Under the pieces are notes generated by a model. It did no database searches, was not told the DNA's origin, and worked only from the letters and a program-made list of their open reading frames with translations. A program made the position numbers and the translations under genes. Positions 20,669 to 32,509 of a DNA stretch of 64,000 bases are shown here, in pieces. The first letter of the stretch is position 1; the number at the start of each line of letters is the position of its first letter. Source of the DNA: Adiantum capillus-veneris (Eukaryota; Streptophyta; Polypodiopsida; Polypodiales; Pteridaceae); NCBI GenBank assembly GCA_014529385.2, contig CM043971.1, positions 55,227,209 to 55,291,208 of the forward strand. Direction: 5' to 3'.

Positions 20669-22330
20669 AAGAATTCACGATGATACTGTTAGTCTAAGGC
20701 TACTGAAAAAGGATGTTGTGCCAATCTATTTTCAACAGAGGGCCTCTCTCTAGATGCAATCACCTATGTATGAACGACGCAAGATGCTAATGCGAAGCGA
20801 GGGCCTCTGTCCATATGCAATCATCTACACATACATCTTGAAGGAATGGGACTCTACGCAAGATGTTGATATGGGCTTAAAGATTTACTCTGATATTATT
20901 AGTGAGGGGCTGTTGGAAAAGATTGTTGTGCTTGGCAATGCCTTGGTCGATATGTATGCCAAATGTGGTGTGCTTTGTAAAGCACAAAAAGTTCTTGAGG
21001 ACCTTCTAGATCTATCCAGAATGTCGTCTCTTGGAGCGCATTGATTACGGGATATGCACAACAAACGTAGGGCCAGAGAGCTCCAGGCTGATTTCAGGGG
21101 TGGATGCAAAGGGAGGACTCCACTCCAGGTGCAATCATATACTCGTGCATCTCAAAGGCATGTGGCTGTATGCAAGATACTGATATGGGCATAAAAATTC
21201 TTGTTGATATTGTTACTCAAGGGCTGTTGAAAAAGGGTATCGTGCTTGACAATGCCTTGTTTGACATGTTTGCTAAATGTGGTGCCCTTAAGGGATACAC
21301 ACAACAAGAGCAGGGCTAGAAATCTCTATGCTGATGCAAAATGAGGGCCTTTGTCCATATGAAATCACCTACGCGTGCATCTTGAAGGCATGTGGCTCTA
21401 TGTAGGATTCCGATATGGGCTTCAAAATTCACTCTGTATCGTTAGTCTTGGGTTGTTGCAAACACATGTCATGCTTCACAATGCCTTGGTCGATATGTAC
21501 GCCAAATCTGGTGTACTTTAGGGAGCACACAAAATGCTCGAGGAAATTCTTGTCTGGAATGTCGTCTCATGGAATGCAATGATTACGGGATATGCGCAAT
21601 GAAGGCATGTTGAAGGCATGTGGCTCTACGCAAGATGATGATATGTGCATAAAAATTCACATTGAAATTGTTAGTTAGGGAATGTTGAAAAAAATATCGT
21701 TCTTGGCATTGCCTTGGTTGATATGTATGCCAAATTTAGTGCACTTCAAATAGCACAGAAAGTGCTTGAGGAGCTCTTTGTTTGGAACATCCTCTCTTGG
21801 ATTGTATGGATTATGGGATATGCACAACAGGACCAGGTCAAAAATCTTTACGTTGTTTTTAGCCGATGCAAATCGAGGGCCTCTCTCCTGATGCAATCAC
21901 GCACGTGTGCATCTTGAAAGCATGTGGCTCTATGCAATGTTAGTATGGGCATAAAAATTAACGCTGATATTGTTAGTTCGGAGTCATTGAAAAAGATGTC
22001 GTGCCTGGCAATGCCTTGATTGACATGTTTGCTAGATGTGGTGCAGTTTAGAGAGCACCAGAACTTCTCGAAAAGCTTCCTGTCCGGAGCTAGAATGCAT
22101 CGATTGCAAGATTTGCCCCACAGGGACAGTTTCTGGCTGGTGCGAAACAATGGCCTCTCTCCTGATTGCAGGATTTTTTCCACAAGGGCGACGCCAGAAA
22201 CCTCTAGGCTGTTTTCAGCAGACGTGAATTGAGGGCTCTTGGAGAAAGATATCGTGTTTGGTGCTCTTGGAGAAAGATGTCATGCTTGGCGGTATTTTGG
22301 TCGATATGTGTGCCAGATGGGGTGCCTTAA
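18355..22330 (+). pseudogene. Decayed PPR (pentatricopeptide repeat, PLS-type) locus
   Basis: PPR proteins are helical-repeat RNA-binding proteins of plant organelles. Repeated motifs such as PDGITYACILKACGS, GLLEKIVVLGNALVDMYAKCG, KAQKVLEEL and SWxxxIMGYAQQ occur many times in the PLS order. The best-preserved stretch is 20754-21044. None of the frames spans more than two or three motifs: frameshifts and stops occur within nearly every unit, for example after SLKIQ, where a helix is missing before the CRAWQSLGRYVCQ segment that reads the LGNALVDMYAKCG codons out of frame. No start, signal or C-terminal E/DYW domain was found. The left part (to about 20668) is a 617-bp tandem array; the right part is single-copy, diverged PPR DNA. 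Confidence 0.8.
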
Positions 22331-22342
22331 AGACTGTGACTT

Positions 22343-22391
<49 letters not shown>

Positions 22392-22392
22392 G
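22343..22392. repeat. (GTGTAT)n hexanucleotide array, about 8 copies
   Basis: A perfect GTGTAT array inside the last PPR-like unit. It encodes Val-Tyr or Met-Cys alternation depending on frame, which is an artefact. Confidence 0.95.
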
Positions 22393-24208
22393 AGCTTATG
22401 GATGGACAATCCGGCATATTCAACCTACCCTAAGACCATGGACATAAAAAGTAATGCAGGTAATGGTAGGCATGATAGAAAAATTGAATGTGACAGTCAA
22501 CAGTTGGCATAAGTTGCGGAAGGGATGGTGATGACACAACACATACTGGTGGGAAGGTGATGCAACAATGCAAGGGAAGTCTAGCAACCGATCCACCCAA
22601 CATTGTGCTTCAATGCAGACAACCAATAACAAAGGTATACTTATATTTCGTGTTTTGATTTCCTCTATGTGATCTCAAAAGTTCTTAGATTACATCCTGT
22701 ATACAATAAAGCAATGAATTTATATCATTTTTATTGAAAAAGATTTCAGATGAAGGTGGCAAAGACTTGTTATGTCCAACAAAGGGACATACGGACAATA
22801 CACCAACACATGGCAACGTGGAATGACACATGTCTTTATAGAACATCGGTAATGAGTTCTTCCTTGTATAATTATAATATTTTTACAATAAAAAGTCGCT
22901 CCCACACCGGAGGAGAAGCATAAGGCCCCCTTCAACACTTGAGGGGATAAAAGTGGCGGGGGAATGGCACGTTCCTTACGGTATCTTTATAAATGTGGAG
23001 AACGGTGCCTACTCCACACCATACGTACGTATGGTTTTTTCTTCTTTTTACGGGCACAAGCATCGGAAATGCACGAAATGCATCTCGTTCCATTTTTACT
23101 ATAGTATAGAAATGTTAACATCCATAATCTTTTCATGCGAAATCTCATTTGTGATGCGAGGTCATAGAGTTTTTGGCGGAAGCTTCAAGGAGAGATGCTA
23201 TGGAACCATCATTACGAGCTATGCCATGCGGTAAAATCCACACCACTATCACTTTTTTACCATATACATAGTGAAGCAATCAAGGAATACTAGTTTCTAT
23301 GTAGACATGTTATATATCTAGACAAAGAAAACATAGATCCAAAGGCCGGTGTAGGAAAGCAGTTGAACCTTTGATAACAAGTGGTCTTGCAAAGGATATA
23401 ATGCATGACAAAAAGTATAAGGTTTTGCAGCGGGATGTTGTTGACCGTTTTATCACAAAGAGTGCAGTGCATGCCAGTGAAATACAAGGCACACTTGACT
23501 CCCTTGGCGCGAGTAAGAGAGGGTACTCAGCTATTCAGTAATCTATCTCCTCCATTTTTGTGAAGAATGGAATAAATTCTAAACTTCTACCAATAGCAGC
23601 AAGTGTGTGGAAAGAGAGACTTCAACTCAACCATGCATAGACAGATTTCATTGGATCTCCATTTCATATTGATGGTATTTATAGATCTCAAGGAATAGCT
23701 GTAACCTATGATGAGTGCAACAATATCTTCATGGACCTCACTTTGTTGCAAACTAGAATCGTTGAATTCTACAATGTAACATTTGAAGATACAGGTGGCG
23801 TTTTGCATTTTGTTTTGAAGCTAGAGGAGTGTGAGTGTTGGGACGGTATTCGCCGTCTCAGACGCTAGCACAGCGAGAACTAGACCAACATAATGTCAGC
23901 CAAGGATGTAGCAATGACCCGCAAGCACATGGAAACAAGCAAGTGATTTTCAATCACCTACTTGACCTTCTAAGACAATCACTACAAAGAAATCTATCCT
24001 AACCCACTATGTACATGACAGCTACCATGTCTACGACACATCTACCTCTTGAAACATAGCCTAACGATGTCCAGTTGTTACGAAACTTGAGGGCTATTCT
24101 CTATAGACCTAGAGGACACTGCCCTAAAGTCTCTACCCACCCCAATATACTATCTACACACACATGCAATCACAATCACGATGGTGTCGTGTCTGATAGT
24201 AAAATTCA
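22393..24208. other. Unassigned stretch
   Basis: Frames of up to 93 codons (22953-23234, plus) show no motif. A block near 22500-22637 ending AATAACAAAG before GTATAC could be an exon, but nothing supports it. No repeats or LTR pair seen. Confidence 0.3.
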
Positions 24209-24540
24209 GGTCATCGATCTCGAACATGATTAGGCCTAACACGTAGCTTGTCTCGTCATGAACGCATGGATACATAGCAATAATGAAACAGACACACGGA
24301 TAAGGAGAAAACTCACCTTGAAGCTTGCAAAAGAGCTCTTTGCGAGGAATCCAGAACTACGCATACTTGGTGTCAAAGTCTAAGGTCATCGATCTTGAAC
24401 GTGATTAGGGTTGTCTCGTCGTGAAGTGGTGGATATATAACAATAATGAAACAGACACACGGATAAGGAGAGAACTCACCTTGAAGCTCGCAGAAGAGCT
24501 CTTCGTGAGGAATCCAGAACTGCATGTGCTTGGCGTTGAT
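24209..24540. repeat. Two tandem copies of a 175-bp unit
   Basis: GGTCATCGATC starts at 24209 and 24384. Both copies share AATAATGAAACAGACACACG and ACTCACCTTGAAGCT. On the minus strand each contains AAGGTGAGTT, a consensus 5' splice donor. Confidence 0.88.
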
Positions 24541-24599
24541 GCGTAGCTCTCACTGTAGCTAACGCGTTGATGGAGTCGCCTCAGCAATGTCACTCATGT

Positions 24600-24955
24600 A
24601 GCTTGTGTAGAGAGAGAAGGAAGACCCACTTACACACGACACACCGTGCGTAACATAGTTGAGTCCAAGATTGATTTAAAGAAAAGTCTATCTCAAGGTT
24701 ACAAGGGTTTGTCTTATATACCTCAACCCTAAGTTGATTGTTTTAGCTAAGAGAGGTACTAATTACAATTATTGAGTGAATCTGACTCTTCATCCACTTT
24801 CATCATTACATGGGTCTTCCCGAGATTTACAACATTAGAAGGACTTCCCGTAATGAGTGAGCTATAATAGCCAGCTTTAGGCAAAATGATATAATCAATT
24901 AATGTGCCTTCGTTGAACGCTTGGAATTGGCATGCGTTGGTCAACCGCTTCAACA
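24600..24955 (-). repeat. 3' LTR of relic J
   Basis: On the minus strand it opens TGTTGAAGCGGTTGACC directly after the polypurine tract and contains a TATA box (GGTATATAAGAC at about 24711-24722). The far end is not resolved because no second copy is present. Confidence 0.5.
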
Positions 24956-24970
24956 CTCCCCCCTCCCGCG
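24956..24970 (-). other. Polypurine tract of relic J
   Basis: CGCGGGAGGGGGGAG on the minus strand, abutting the TGTTGAAG that opens the LTR. Confidence 0.7.
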
Positions 24971-25649
24971 TACTTGTCGTCCCTAACAAGACTTGTTGTC
25001 TTTTGCTGGGGTGTCCTTTCCTTTGTTTTGAAGATCACTGTCAATTGTTGGAGATGAGCCTTCACTTGTGATTTTTCACTCTCTTTAAAGGATTCTCTTG
25101 TCTACAAAGGGTAATGGCTTTTGTTGACGAGGCTTTTCTACATCTTGTTATAAATGTCACTTTCTGATGATTGTTCCTTGCGTCTTCATCTTTGAGTACT
25201 TTACTTCTCGTGAGACTTTTGTTGAAGCTTGTACTTTAATTTTTGTGACCATGATTTGTGTGGAGAAGTTTGAGCGGCTTTGCAACTTTCTCTTGTGAGA
25301 CAACCATTCTTTGTACCTCCTTAGCAAGATCGCTGTTACCTTTTGTAGTCTTTCCTTATTGTCTTTGATGTATGTACATATATAATTAAAGTGTTTTCCT
25401 ACATTAAGATCTGAAACCTGGATGAAGAAAGGAAAACACCAAGTGGGAAAAATGCCTTTGGTATACGCTCTTATTTGCGTTGAGCTTGTTGGCCTTTGAG
25501 TACCTGTTCATGCAAGGTGAGTGCTTGGGAGAATCAAGAAAAGAATGCCTCTTGCAAGTGCCAATTATGGGACACTCTAAGTGCATATGAGAATTGAGAA
25601 TTTTTGCAATAAAACCATGTTGTGTGAAAAGTGGAGTTGATGGGTACTT

Positions 25650-26200
25650 CAAGGGAAGAATGTAGCACTTGTGATATCCAAAGACATCTCAATACCTTCC
25701 ACTTTTCCTGGAAGGGTTTTTGATGTAGAAGCTTCTCCATTCTTGTTTGACGGGTAATTCCTGTGCTGATACCTCCTTAGATTTTGTCGCTGGGACCCAA
25801 ATCTGATAGTAGTTCTTATGGGCTTGATATAGCTTCTTGGGTACCCAAATTTGATTTTTCATAACTGTTGGAGTCCTTGTTGGTGCCCTTGATGGAGACT
25901 TCTTGTTTTGGTTGGTCCGCTGATCTTGGGGTTTTTGTAGTGGCTTGTTTGGGTATCCAAATATATTCTTGATTCTTCTATGCATGAAGTACTTTCTTTG
26001 GAACCCATAACTATTTGTAATAACCCTGCGGATGTGTATATGTACGTTTATGCTTTGGAGACTTGGATTTTTTCTTTGGTTGTCCCTTTTGTGATCTTTG
26101 TTTAAGATGTCTCTTGTGAGGGTTTTTCTTTCTTGATCCAGATTTGCAGTTGGCCAAGCTGTTCTTTAGGTATCCAAATTTGACGATGTGTACCAGGTTG
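25650..26200 (-). pseudogene. Spacer of relic J with repeated (I/F)WVPK-like motifs
   Basis: On the minus strand the motif encoded by AAATTTGGGTACCCAAGAA-type DNA recurs about five times (near 26185, 26010, 25955, 25845 and 25800), giving IWVPKKL, IWVPATK and FGYPNK. The surrounding residues are Lys/Gln/Pro-rich. The role of the segment is unknown. Confidence 0.45.
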
Positions 26201-26717
26201 GTTACACTTGGGGATAATCTTTGTCGGTTGGGCTTTTGTATGGACTGTCTTCTTGGACAATTGGCTCTTTATAGTTATCCTCCTGGCTGTATTTTATGGC
26301 AGTATTTGGAGTTTGTTGATTGGATTGGGTTTCCTGCACCTGAAGACCCTGCTTGAACCTGTCTTTACAAACAAATTGAGATCTCTCTCCTCCCTCTATT
26401 ATCACACTAAAACCATAATAAGGAACCACATTGTATCCACTTTCATTGCAAAATTTTGTCGTTGGACAATCCATTGTGGCACATACATCTAATGTTGCTA
26501 GGACGTGCTCCCATTCCAAGGGTTCTAAAGCTTTTTTCAAAAAAAAAATTGGGATGTAATATGTGTCCTCTATAGCTCTTTCTAGGATATGCTCCTCTCG
26601 TTTGAGGCTTTTGCAATTAGATGCTCCACACATCCATAGATCTTTGGGCTTACCCAACCATTCTAGAAGTTCGAACCCGGCTTACCAGAGCAGAATCAAA
26701 CTCCTCAATAGGTGTTC

Positions 26718-27090
26718 TTATGGCGTCCTTATAGCTATGGTCTTTTGATTTATGCAGGTTGTGGTTTCCAAATGTCTCAGATAGATATGGTCGTATCCCC
26801 AATCTTGGACCATCTTCAGTTGTTGCATGAATGGTCGTCCTAATATAACATCATAGTTGTTCTTCTTGCCAAAATCAACCACAACAAATGTATGCTCGTA
26901 CTCAAAATTGCAAGAGGTTACAACTATCTTTTCTAGAAGCCCGAGGGGCTTTTCCATGTACCCATCTACAAGCTGCAATTTCATTTTGGTTGCTCTTAAG
27001 GCCGGTTTTCCCCATTGTTTCCAGATCTCTTCTGTTGTGATGGCAACTCCAGCTCCATTGTCTAATATGGCTATAGTGGTGACACTTTGA
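26718..27090 (-). pseudogene. Retroviral-type aspartic protease of relic J
   Basis: The active-site wording ILDNGAGVAITTEEIW lies near 27060-27020, followed by LQLVDGYMEKPLGLLEKI and the DVILGRPFMQQL block near 26800. This D-N-G-A plus ILGRPF pattern is typical of plant Ty3-gypsy (Tat/Athila-like) protease. Decayed. Confidence 0.75.
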
Positions 27091-27190
27091 AATTCAATCG
27101 AAAGAGTTGTATTGTGATCCTCTCCCTCACAATACTCTCCAACCTTGTTTAATGGAACTGGCCTAGTGTTGAGCTGAGGATTCTCAAGCT

Positions 27191-27780
27191 CTTTGATCCC
27201 TTTTTCTATTCAACTTTCTAGATTATTTATGCCAAATTTCTCCAAACATTTCCCTACGATATTCCACATGTTTGGTCATATTTGTAGAAGTTCAACAAGT
27301 GTGATTGTACAATTTACAGGATTAGATAGAAGGTCGCTCAACCGCCTTGCCACCGCAATGCTCTCTCACTCTCTCTCTCTCTCTCTCTCTCATACACACA
27401 CACACACACACACACACACTCGTGAGCACACGATAGAGAAGAAGGTAGAGGTAGAGCAAAAGCACTTCTTAGCATGCACCTCAAGAATGAGAATTTTAGG
27501 TCAAAATGGACCTTTTATATGAATCTGACCCACTCACACATGGGCGCCCACAGTGGCTCATAGCAAAAAGAATGTAAAAATGAGATAAGTGGTGCGCCTC
27601 TCATTGACGATCACCTACGCACCTATAGGACCGATAAGCCCGGTTCATGACTCAAATAAAGTGATAAGGCATTCATCAAAGGTCATAGGGTGTCTGTAAG
27701 TGGTTAAGAAAGGCATAGACAAATCCAACTGGAAAGTGGAGCTAACCCATCCAATAGAAGGTCTTCCCTCAATATTGCAC
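27191..27780. other. Unassigned junction between two oppositely oriented gypsy relics
   Basis: Contains a (CT)n(CA)n array at about 27363-27420. No LTR or primer site seen. The frame at 27193-27522 is driven by the microsatellite. Confidence 0.35.
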
Positions 27781-27890
27781 AACATGATGGCCAGAAGACA
27801 GAAGCTAAATCGGCTGTGGAGAACCCACCCAAGGAAGAGGCCATACCTAATGTCCCTAGTGAGGACAATGAGCTCTTAGAGTGGTTAGAA

Positions 27891-28134
27891 GCAGCACCCG
27901 ACCCTCACTGTTTTGCAATCCTCAGAGGGATGGAGGAATACATACGTATCAAAGAAGAAGCGGAGCCTCTTGGTCTCGGAGAGCCCATCACTCACCATAT
28001 GTGTGGTAAGAAGCAGCACCCGACCCTCACTGTTTTGCAATCCTCAGAGGGATGGAGGAATACATACGTATCAAAGAAGAAGCGGAGCCTCTTGGTCTCG
28101 GAGAGCCCATCACTCACCATATGTGTGGTAAGAA
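27891..28134. repeat. Perfect tandem duplication of 122 bp
   Basis: Bases 27891-28012 and 28013-28134 read identically by eye over all 122 positions, beginning GCAGCACCCGACCCTCAC and ending GTGTGGTAAGAA. The period is not a multiple of three, so the second copy reads in another frame. Confidence 0.95.
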
Positions 28135-28579
28135 GTCTCCCTAATAGGTGCAACAAGAAGAGGATCCAGAGCATGAAACCGAGCCAGATGTTGCTTCTTA
28201 GTCCAAGGGCACAATTATCAATCCTGCCCCACCAAAGAGTTAGCAAACCAGCTCCAAGAAAAGTAGAGATGATTTGCTTCTGGAAGAACTTTCTCAAGGA
28301 TGGTTATAGGAGCAAGCACATGACTTTCCCATTGATGAGACTCTTGCTCATAATGTGGAAGCATTGACCAAAGCTGGCCATGATGCAACTAAAGAGTGGA
28401 ATCCAGAAAACTATCAAGATCCAGCCAAAGAAGTCAATTTAGGAACTACAAAAGAACCCAACCCAGTGTTGTTGGCTGCATGGCTCTGGGATCATCCATA
28501 GTTAGTCAATTTGATGATTTCATTCATTACCAATTAGAAGGATATTTTTGCCTAGTCATATAAAGACCTCACAGGACTT

Positions 28580-29330
28580 GACCCAGCTCTTGGAGTTCAT
28601 TCCATACCCCTACAGGAAAATTCCAAGCCTATGAGAGGTCAGACATACAAGCTCAACTCTAACTATGCAATAGTAGTCAAGAAGGAAATTGATAAGATAT
28701 TGGATGTGGGTATCGTTGATTGAACACACACAATGGCTCTCTATGATGGTTATTTCCCCCAAGAAGAATTCCAACAAGATTAGGGTATGTGTGGACTTCA
28801 GAGCACTCAATAAGGTTACTATCCCAGTTGCTTTCTCAACCCCCTTCTTTGAGAGAGTGCTAGAAGATGTATCTGGCCATGCTCTGCTCACCTTAGTGGA
28901 TTGTTTGGGTGGCTACAATCATATGGACATTCTAGGAAATGACAGGATCAAGATAGCTTTTATTACCCCATGGGGAGTTTTCATCTTCAAGAGGATGCCC
29001 TTTGGCCTAAAGAATGCACCAGCTGCATGGATCAGAATGACCTACATTGTGTTTGAGCCCTTCCTCAACAAGTTTCTGAGGATTTTCATGGACAACTTTT
29101 CTTGCTTCTCGAGCCAAGACTGTGCAAGTCCAGTGGAATGTTTCCAAGAACACATGGAACAATTGGCCCTCATATTTGCCCGTTGTAGAGAGGTAAATCT
29201 GAAACTCAACCCTAATAAGTGTCTTTTCATGGACACCCAAGGCACTTTGTTAGGTCATATTGTTTTTGCTAAAGGCCTTTCCCCTCACCGAGAAAAATTT
29301 ATATCCATCTTACACATGCCTAGGCCAATT
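28580..29330 (+). pseudogene. Gypsy reverse transcriptase of relic I
   Basis: Motifs in order: KIRVCVDFRALNKVTIP, GYNHM (for the usual GY-Q/N-I block), MPFGLKNAPAAW and IFMDNFSCFS at the catalytic position. The spacer LIFARCREVNLKLNPNKC leads to the connection domain. Confidence 0.88.
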
Positions 29331-29389
29331 CATGCTAAAGGAGTGCAAAGCTTTTTAGGCGACACAAGCTACCATCGAAGGTTTATTAG

Positions 29390-29920
29390 AATGTATGCGG
29401 ATATTGCCAAGCCTCTGTCTTGCCTCACTAGTCCAGCCCAACCCTTTCAATGGAACTCTACAAAAGAGCTAGCCTTCAACTATTTGAGGAAATACCTCAC
29501 ACATGCCCCCATCTTAGTCACACCGTATTGGTCGCTCATTTTTCATGTGCACATTGATGCTAGTATCACAGAGCCGTGGGTGTGTTCCTTACCCAGCCTA
29601 GCAAGGAGTACAAGTTAGACCGGCCTATCTACTATGCAAATTGGCTACTCACAAAGGCAGAAATAAACTATAGTACCACTTAAAGAGAGGGTTTGGCCAT
29701 TGTCTACCCTCTGCAAAAGTTTAGGCATTATCTTTTGGGTGTCCATTTTGTAGTAATAATTGACCACCATGCTCTCAAGTATCTCCTCAATAAGTCTGAA
29801 GTAGTCGGATAGGTTTGGAGGTGTCTATTGCTCTTTCATGAATTCGATCTTGAGGTTGTCCTTCACCCTGGCAAAGAGCATCAGATGGCTAACCATCTCT
29901 CTAGAATTGAGTCAGGGGAA
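29390..29920 (+). pseudogene. Gypsy RNase H of relic I
   Basis: WNSTKELAFNYLRKYL and FHVHIDASI match the RNase H start. KFRHYLLGVHFVV, DHHALKYLLNKSE and FDLEVVLHPGKEHQ follow in order. Confidence 0.8.
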
Positions 29921-30379
29921 CCATCCACGGGAGTCCGACTACCTTCCAAAAAGTTTTCTTTTAAAGGTGGACATTGTAGCAGATTGGTACTCGGATGTTA
30001 TGCATCTTCTATCCACAGATTCTTATCCACCAGATCTATCGAGCTTCCAAAAGAGGCAACTTTTTATCAAAAGTGAGCCCTATATCATGATTGGCAACAC
30101 ACTTTACAAAGTGGTCCAGATGGGACTCTTTTTCGTTGTGTCTTGCCACATGAAGTTCAAGCCATTCTAGAAGAAGCTCCCTCTAGTAGCATAGGTGGCC
30201 ACTACCCAAGGCACATCACTACCCATCGCATTCTACATATTGGGTTGTGGTGGCCATACATGTTTTGTGATGCAGTGTAGTACGATCAGTCTTGTGATTC
30301 ATACCAACGATGTGCCCCAAAACCAACCCGAAAGTCAACCGCCCTTTGTAGGTCTCTTTGGCATAGTTGCCTTTTGAAC

Positions 30380-30830
30380 AATGGGGTATAGATTTTGTTG
30401 GGCCAATCAACCCGGTTGGCAAACCACGGAATAAAAGGTATCTTTTGGTTGCCATAGATTATGCTACCAGATGGGCAGAAGTGACAACAACTTCTTTTTG
30501 TGTGAAAACATATTCTACATGTTTGATTGCCCTCTAGAAATCATTAGTGACCAAGGCACCCACTTTGTCAATGAGCTGTTGGCCAACCTTTTTGCTAGGT
30601 ACAAAATATTTCAAAAGAAGTCATGCTCGTACTACCTCGGGCCAACGGGTAGGCTGAAAGCAATAACAAGGTCCTTATATTTTTGCTTTACAAAACCTGC
30701 CACCTTATCTCGACATCTTGGCCAACAAAAATTTTAGGCGCTATATGGGCTTATCATACTGCTTTTAAAGTCGCAACTCAACACTCCATTTCAACTAGCT
30801 TTTGGACTAGAGGCAGTGGCACCCTTTGAG
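30380..30830 (+). pseudogene. Gypsy integrase core of relic I
   Basis: FVGPINPVGKPRNKRYLLVA and IDYATRWAEV open the core; ALEIISDQGTHFVNE-type wording follows, then a segment resembling the AYRTAFKT block near 30745. The C-terminal end is missing. Confidence 0.78.
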
Positions 30831-31149
30831 ATTTTTGGTTCATTCATCTTCAATCTTCCTTGCTAGGTCACATTGATCGAATGGAGGATTCTTTCCTCCC
30901 ATTCCATGGCTTCTTTCCTAATCTTCTATGTCTTTTGAAGGATGTTGGCTTTGAGCTCTTTCTCCACTTCACTTCTTGACCTTTGGTGGACGTTAGAAAA
31001 ACCAACCTTGACCTCTATAGGAGTTTTCTATAGTATTGATATTGATCCACCAATGGGATCTTCTAGGCATTAGAAAAAATATAGAGCCTCAAAGTCACCC
31101 TCATCAGTTTCTCAATCTGCTCATCTTCAGTCTCTATTTGCTTACACTT
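30831..31149. other. Unassigned stretch between gypsy relic I and copia relic G
   Basis: On the minus strand a frame resembling VKVGFSNVHQRSRSEVEKEL is visible, but no family was recognised. Confidence 0.25.
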
Positions 31150-31169
31150 TCTTTCTTGGGCCTGGCAGT

Positions 31170-31440
31170 TTATGCAAAGGTCTCATCATAGTCCAATCCT
31201 TGCTTTTGAGAGAAGCCCTTGGCAAGGATTCATGCCTTGTGCTTGTCCAAAGAACCATCAAATTTGTACTTGGTCTTTTAAACCCATTTGACACCAATCA
31301 CTTTTCGCTTGGTAGGCCACGGAACCAGCTCCTAAGTGTTATTCTTCTTGATGGACTCAAGTCTTTTTGCATGGTAAACTTCCATGTTGTTTGTGAAAGT
31401 GTCTCTTCAATTGTTAGAGGGTCTCTATCCTTGTAATGGA
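31170..31440 (-). pseudogene. Copia RT fragment of relic G
   Basis: Minus-strand wording ELVPWPTKRKVIGVKWV, TKYKFDGSLDKHKA, ILAKGFSQKQGLDYDETFA matches the start of copia RT. Confidence 0.75.
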
Positions 31441-32189
31441 ATGGCCTATGAACTTTGAGAGTAGCGAAATTAGAAAAATTAGGTGAAGCACTTTTGTGAG
31501 ATTACTTTGTGAGCATAGCGGGTGAACTTAATTGATGGTAGCAACATAAATATGGTACTTAGTTAACTTGGCATGAGCAATATTTTTGCAAGAGAGAGAG
31601 TTTAGAGAACATGACAATAGTTGAGGACCGGATTCATATGGAGCCTGATAGGCATTTGTATTATAGTTTCTCCCATCAAGAGAGACTTGGTACAATACAA
31701 TCTTTGTGTTCCTTGTGACCTAGGTGATGCAATGAAGATGGAAAGCTTCATGCATCACAAACATAACATAAACTTTGTAGAAAGCATTAACTATCCCAAG
31801 CCTCAGTCCCAAGGCCTCAAACACCTTCGAAGGTGGAGAGAGCTAGCGGGGAATGAGGGTAGGGAAGAGGAAGAAGAAACATTCCTTAGGAAAAAGAAAT
31901 AGTTCCTCACTTATTATCACTCTTCTTGCTAGCATACATAATAGCATAGTAATGAAGATGGAGAAGATGGTAAGCTTAAGCATTGAAGCATGGCTCTTGG
32001 TTGGATTTGTATTCCATAGCCAAGAGTGTTGGTGTAGGCTCTCACTTCTCACAAGCTTGGAGAAGGAGGTGGAGTTCCTCAACTTTCACCTGAGAATGAA
32101 TCCACAAAATGAGTGTGTGTGTGTGGTGTATATCCCCCCAGCACCCCCCCTGCTTGCTTGGTGTGAGTTGTAGATTTTACACATGTTTC
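31441..32189. other. Unassigned stretch within copia relic G
   Basis: No domain recognised. A 93-codon plus-strand frame (31621-31902) and a 106-codon one (31853-32173) have no motifs. Confidence 0.3.
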
Positions 32190-32440
32190 AAGCTCATTGG
32201 ACCCCTCTCACCCCCTCGCCAATCACATGCACGATGCATTCAAGTACATGGGTAGTCTTTGGACAAGAGTCCTCCTTACCCCTTATAGAGAGAGAGAGAG
32301 AGAGAGAGAGCTTGAAAATATCTAGATATTTGTTGGATGGAGCTAGAAGCTCATTGGACCCCTCTTTAGCCCAACCAATAGCATTCAAGCACACCATGTG
32401 GTTAACCATAGGGAGAGTCTGACATGTGTCCCATGTACCC
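32190..32440. repeat. Diverged duplication around a GA array
   Basis: AGCTCATTGGACCCCTCT occurs at about 32190 and 32350, each followed by a CCAATCACATG or CCAATAGCATT-type segment. A GA array lies between, at about 32287-32310. Confidence 0.7.
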
Positions 32441-32509
32441 TTTGGAAAAGGGGTGCCCTTTGGGTGAGTGGAAAGTTAAGTCAAAAATTCCCCTAACTTT
32501 GGGACTTTC

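Larger units (their letters stand above)
24600..27190 (-). mobile_element. Ty3-gypsy relic J: 3' LTR, spacer and protease, no RT
   Basis: A minus-strand element whose polypurine tract (24956-24970) and 3' LTR (left of 24955) are clear, and whose protease lies at 26718-27090. RT, RNase H and integrase are absent between protease and LTR, so it is internally deleted as well as broken in many places. Its right border and 5' LTR are not found; the left LTR border is an estimate. Confidence 0.6.
27816..30830 (+). mobile_element. Ty3-gypsy relic I (Tat/Athila-like), pol without LTRs
   Basis: Plus-strand gypsy order is seen: an acidic gag/pol linker (27816-28540), RT, RNase H and integrase. The approach to RT (PALGVHSIPLQENSKPMRGQ, then KEIDKILDVGIV) and the HPGKEHQMANHLSRIESGE segment match the Tat/Athila side of the family. 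No LTRs, primer site or polypurine tract were found. It is broken in many places. Confidence 0.82.

Noticed and set aside
22215-22512. Val-Tyr and Met-Cys repeat proteins
   Set aside because: They are products of the GTGTAT hexanucleotide array in all frames.
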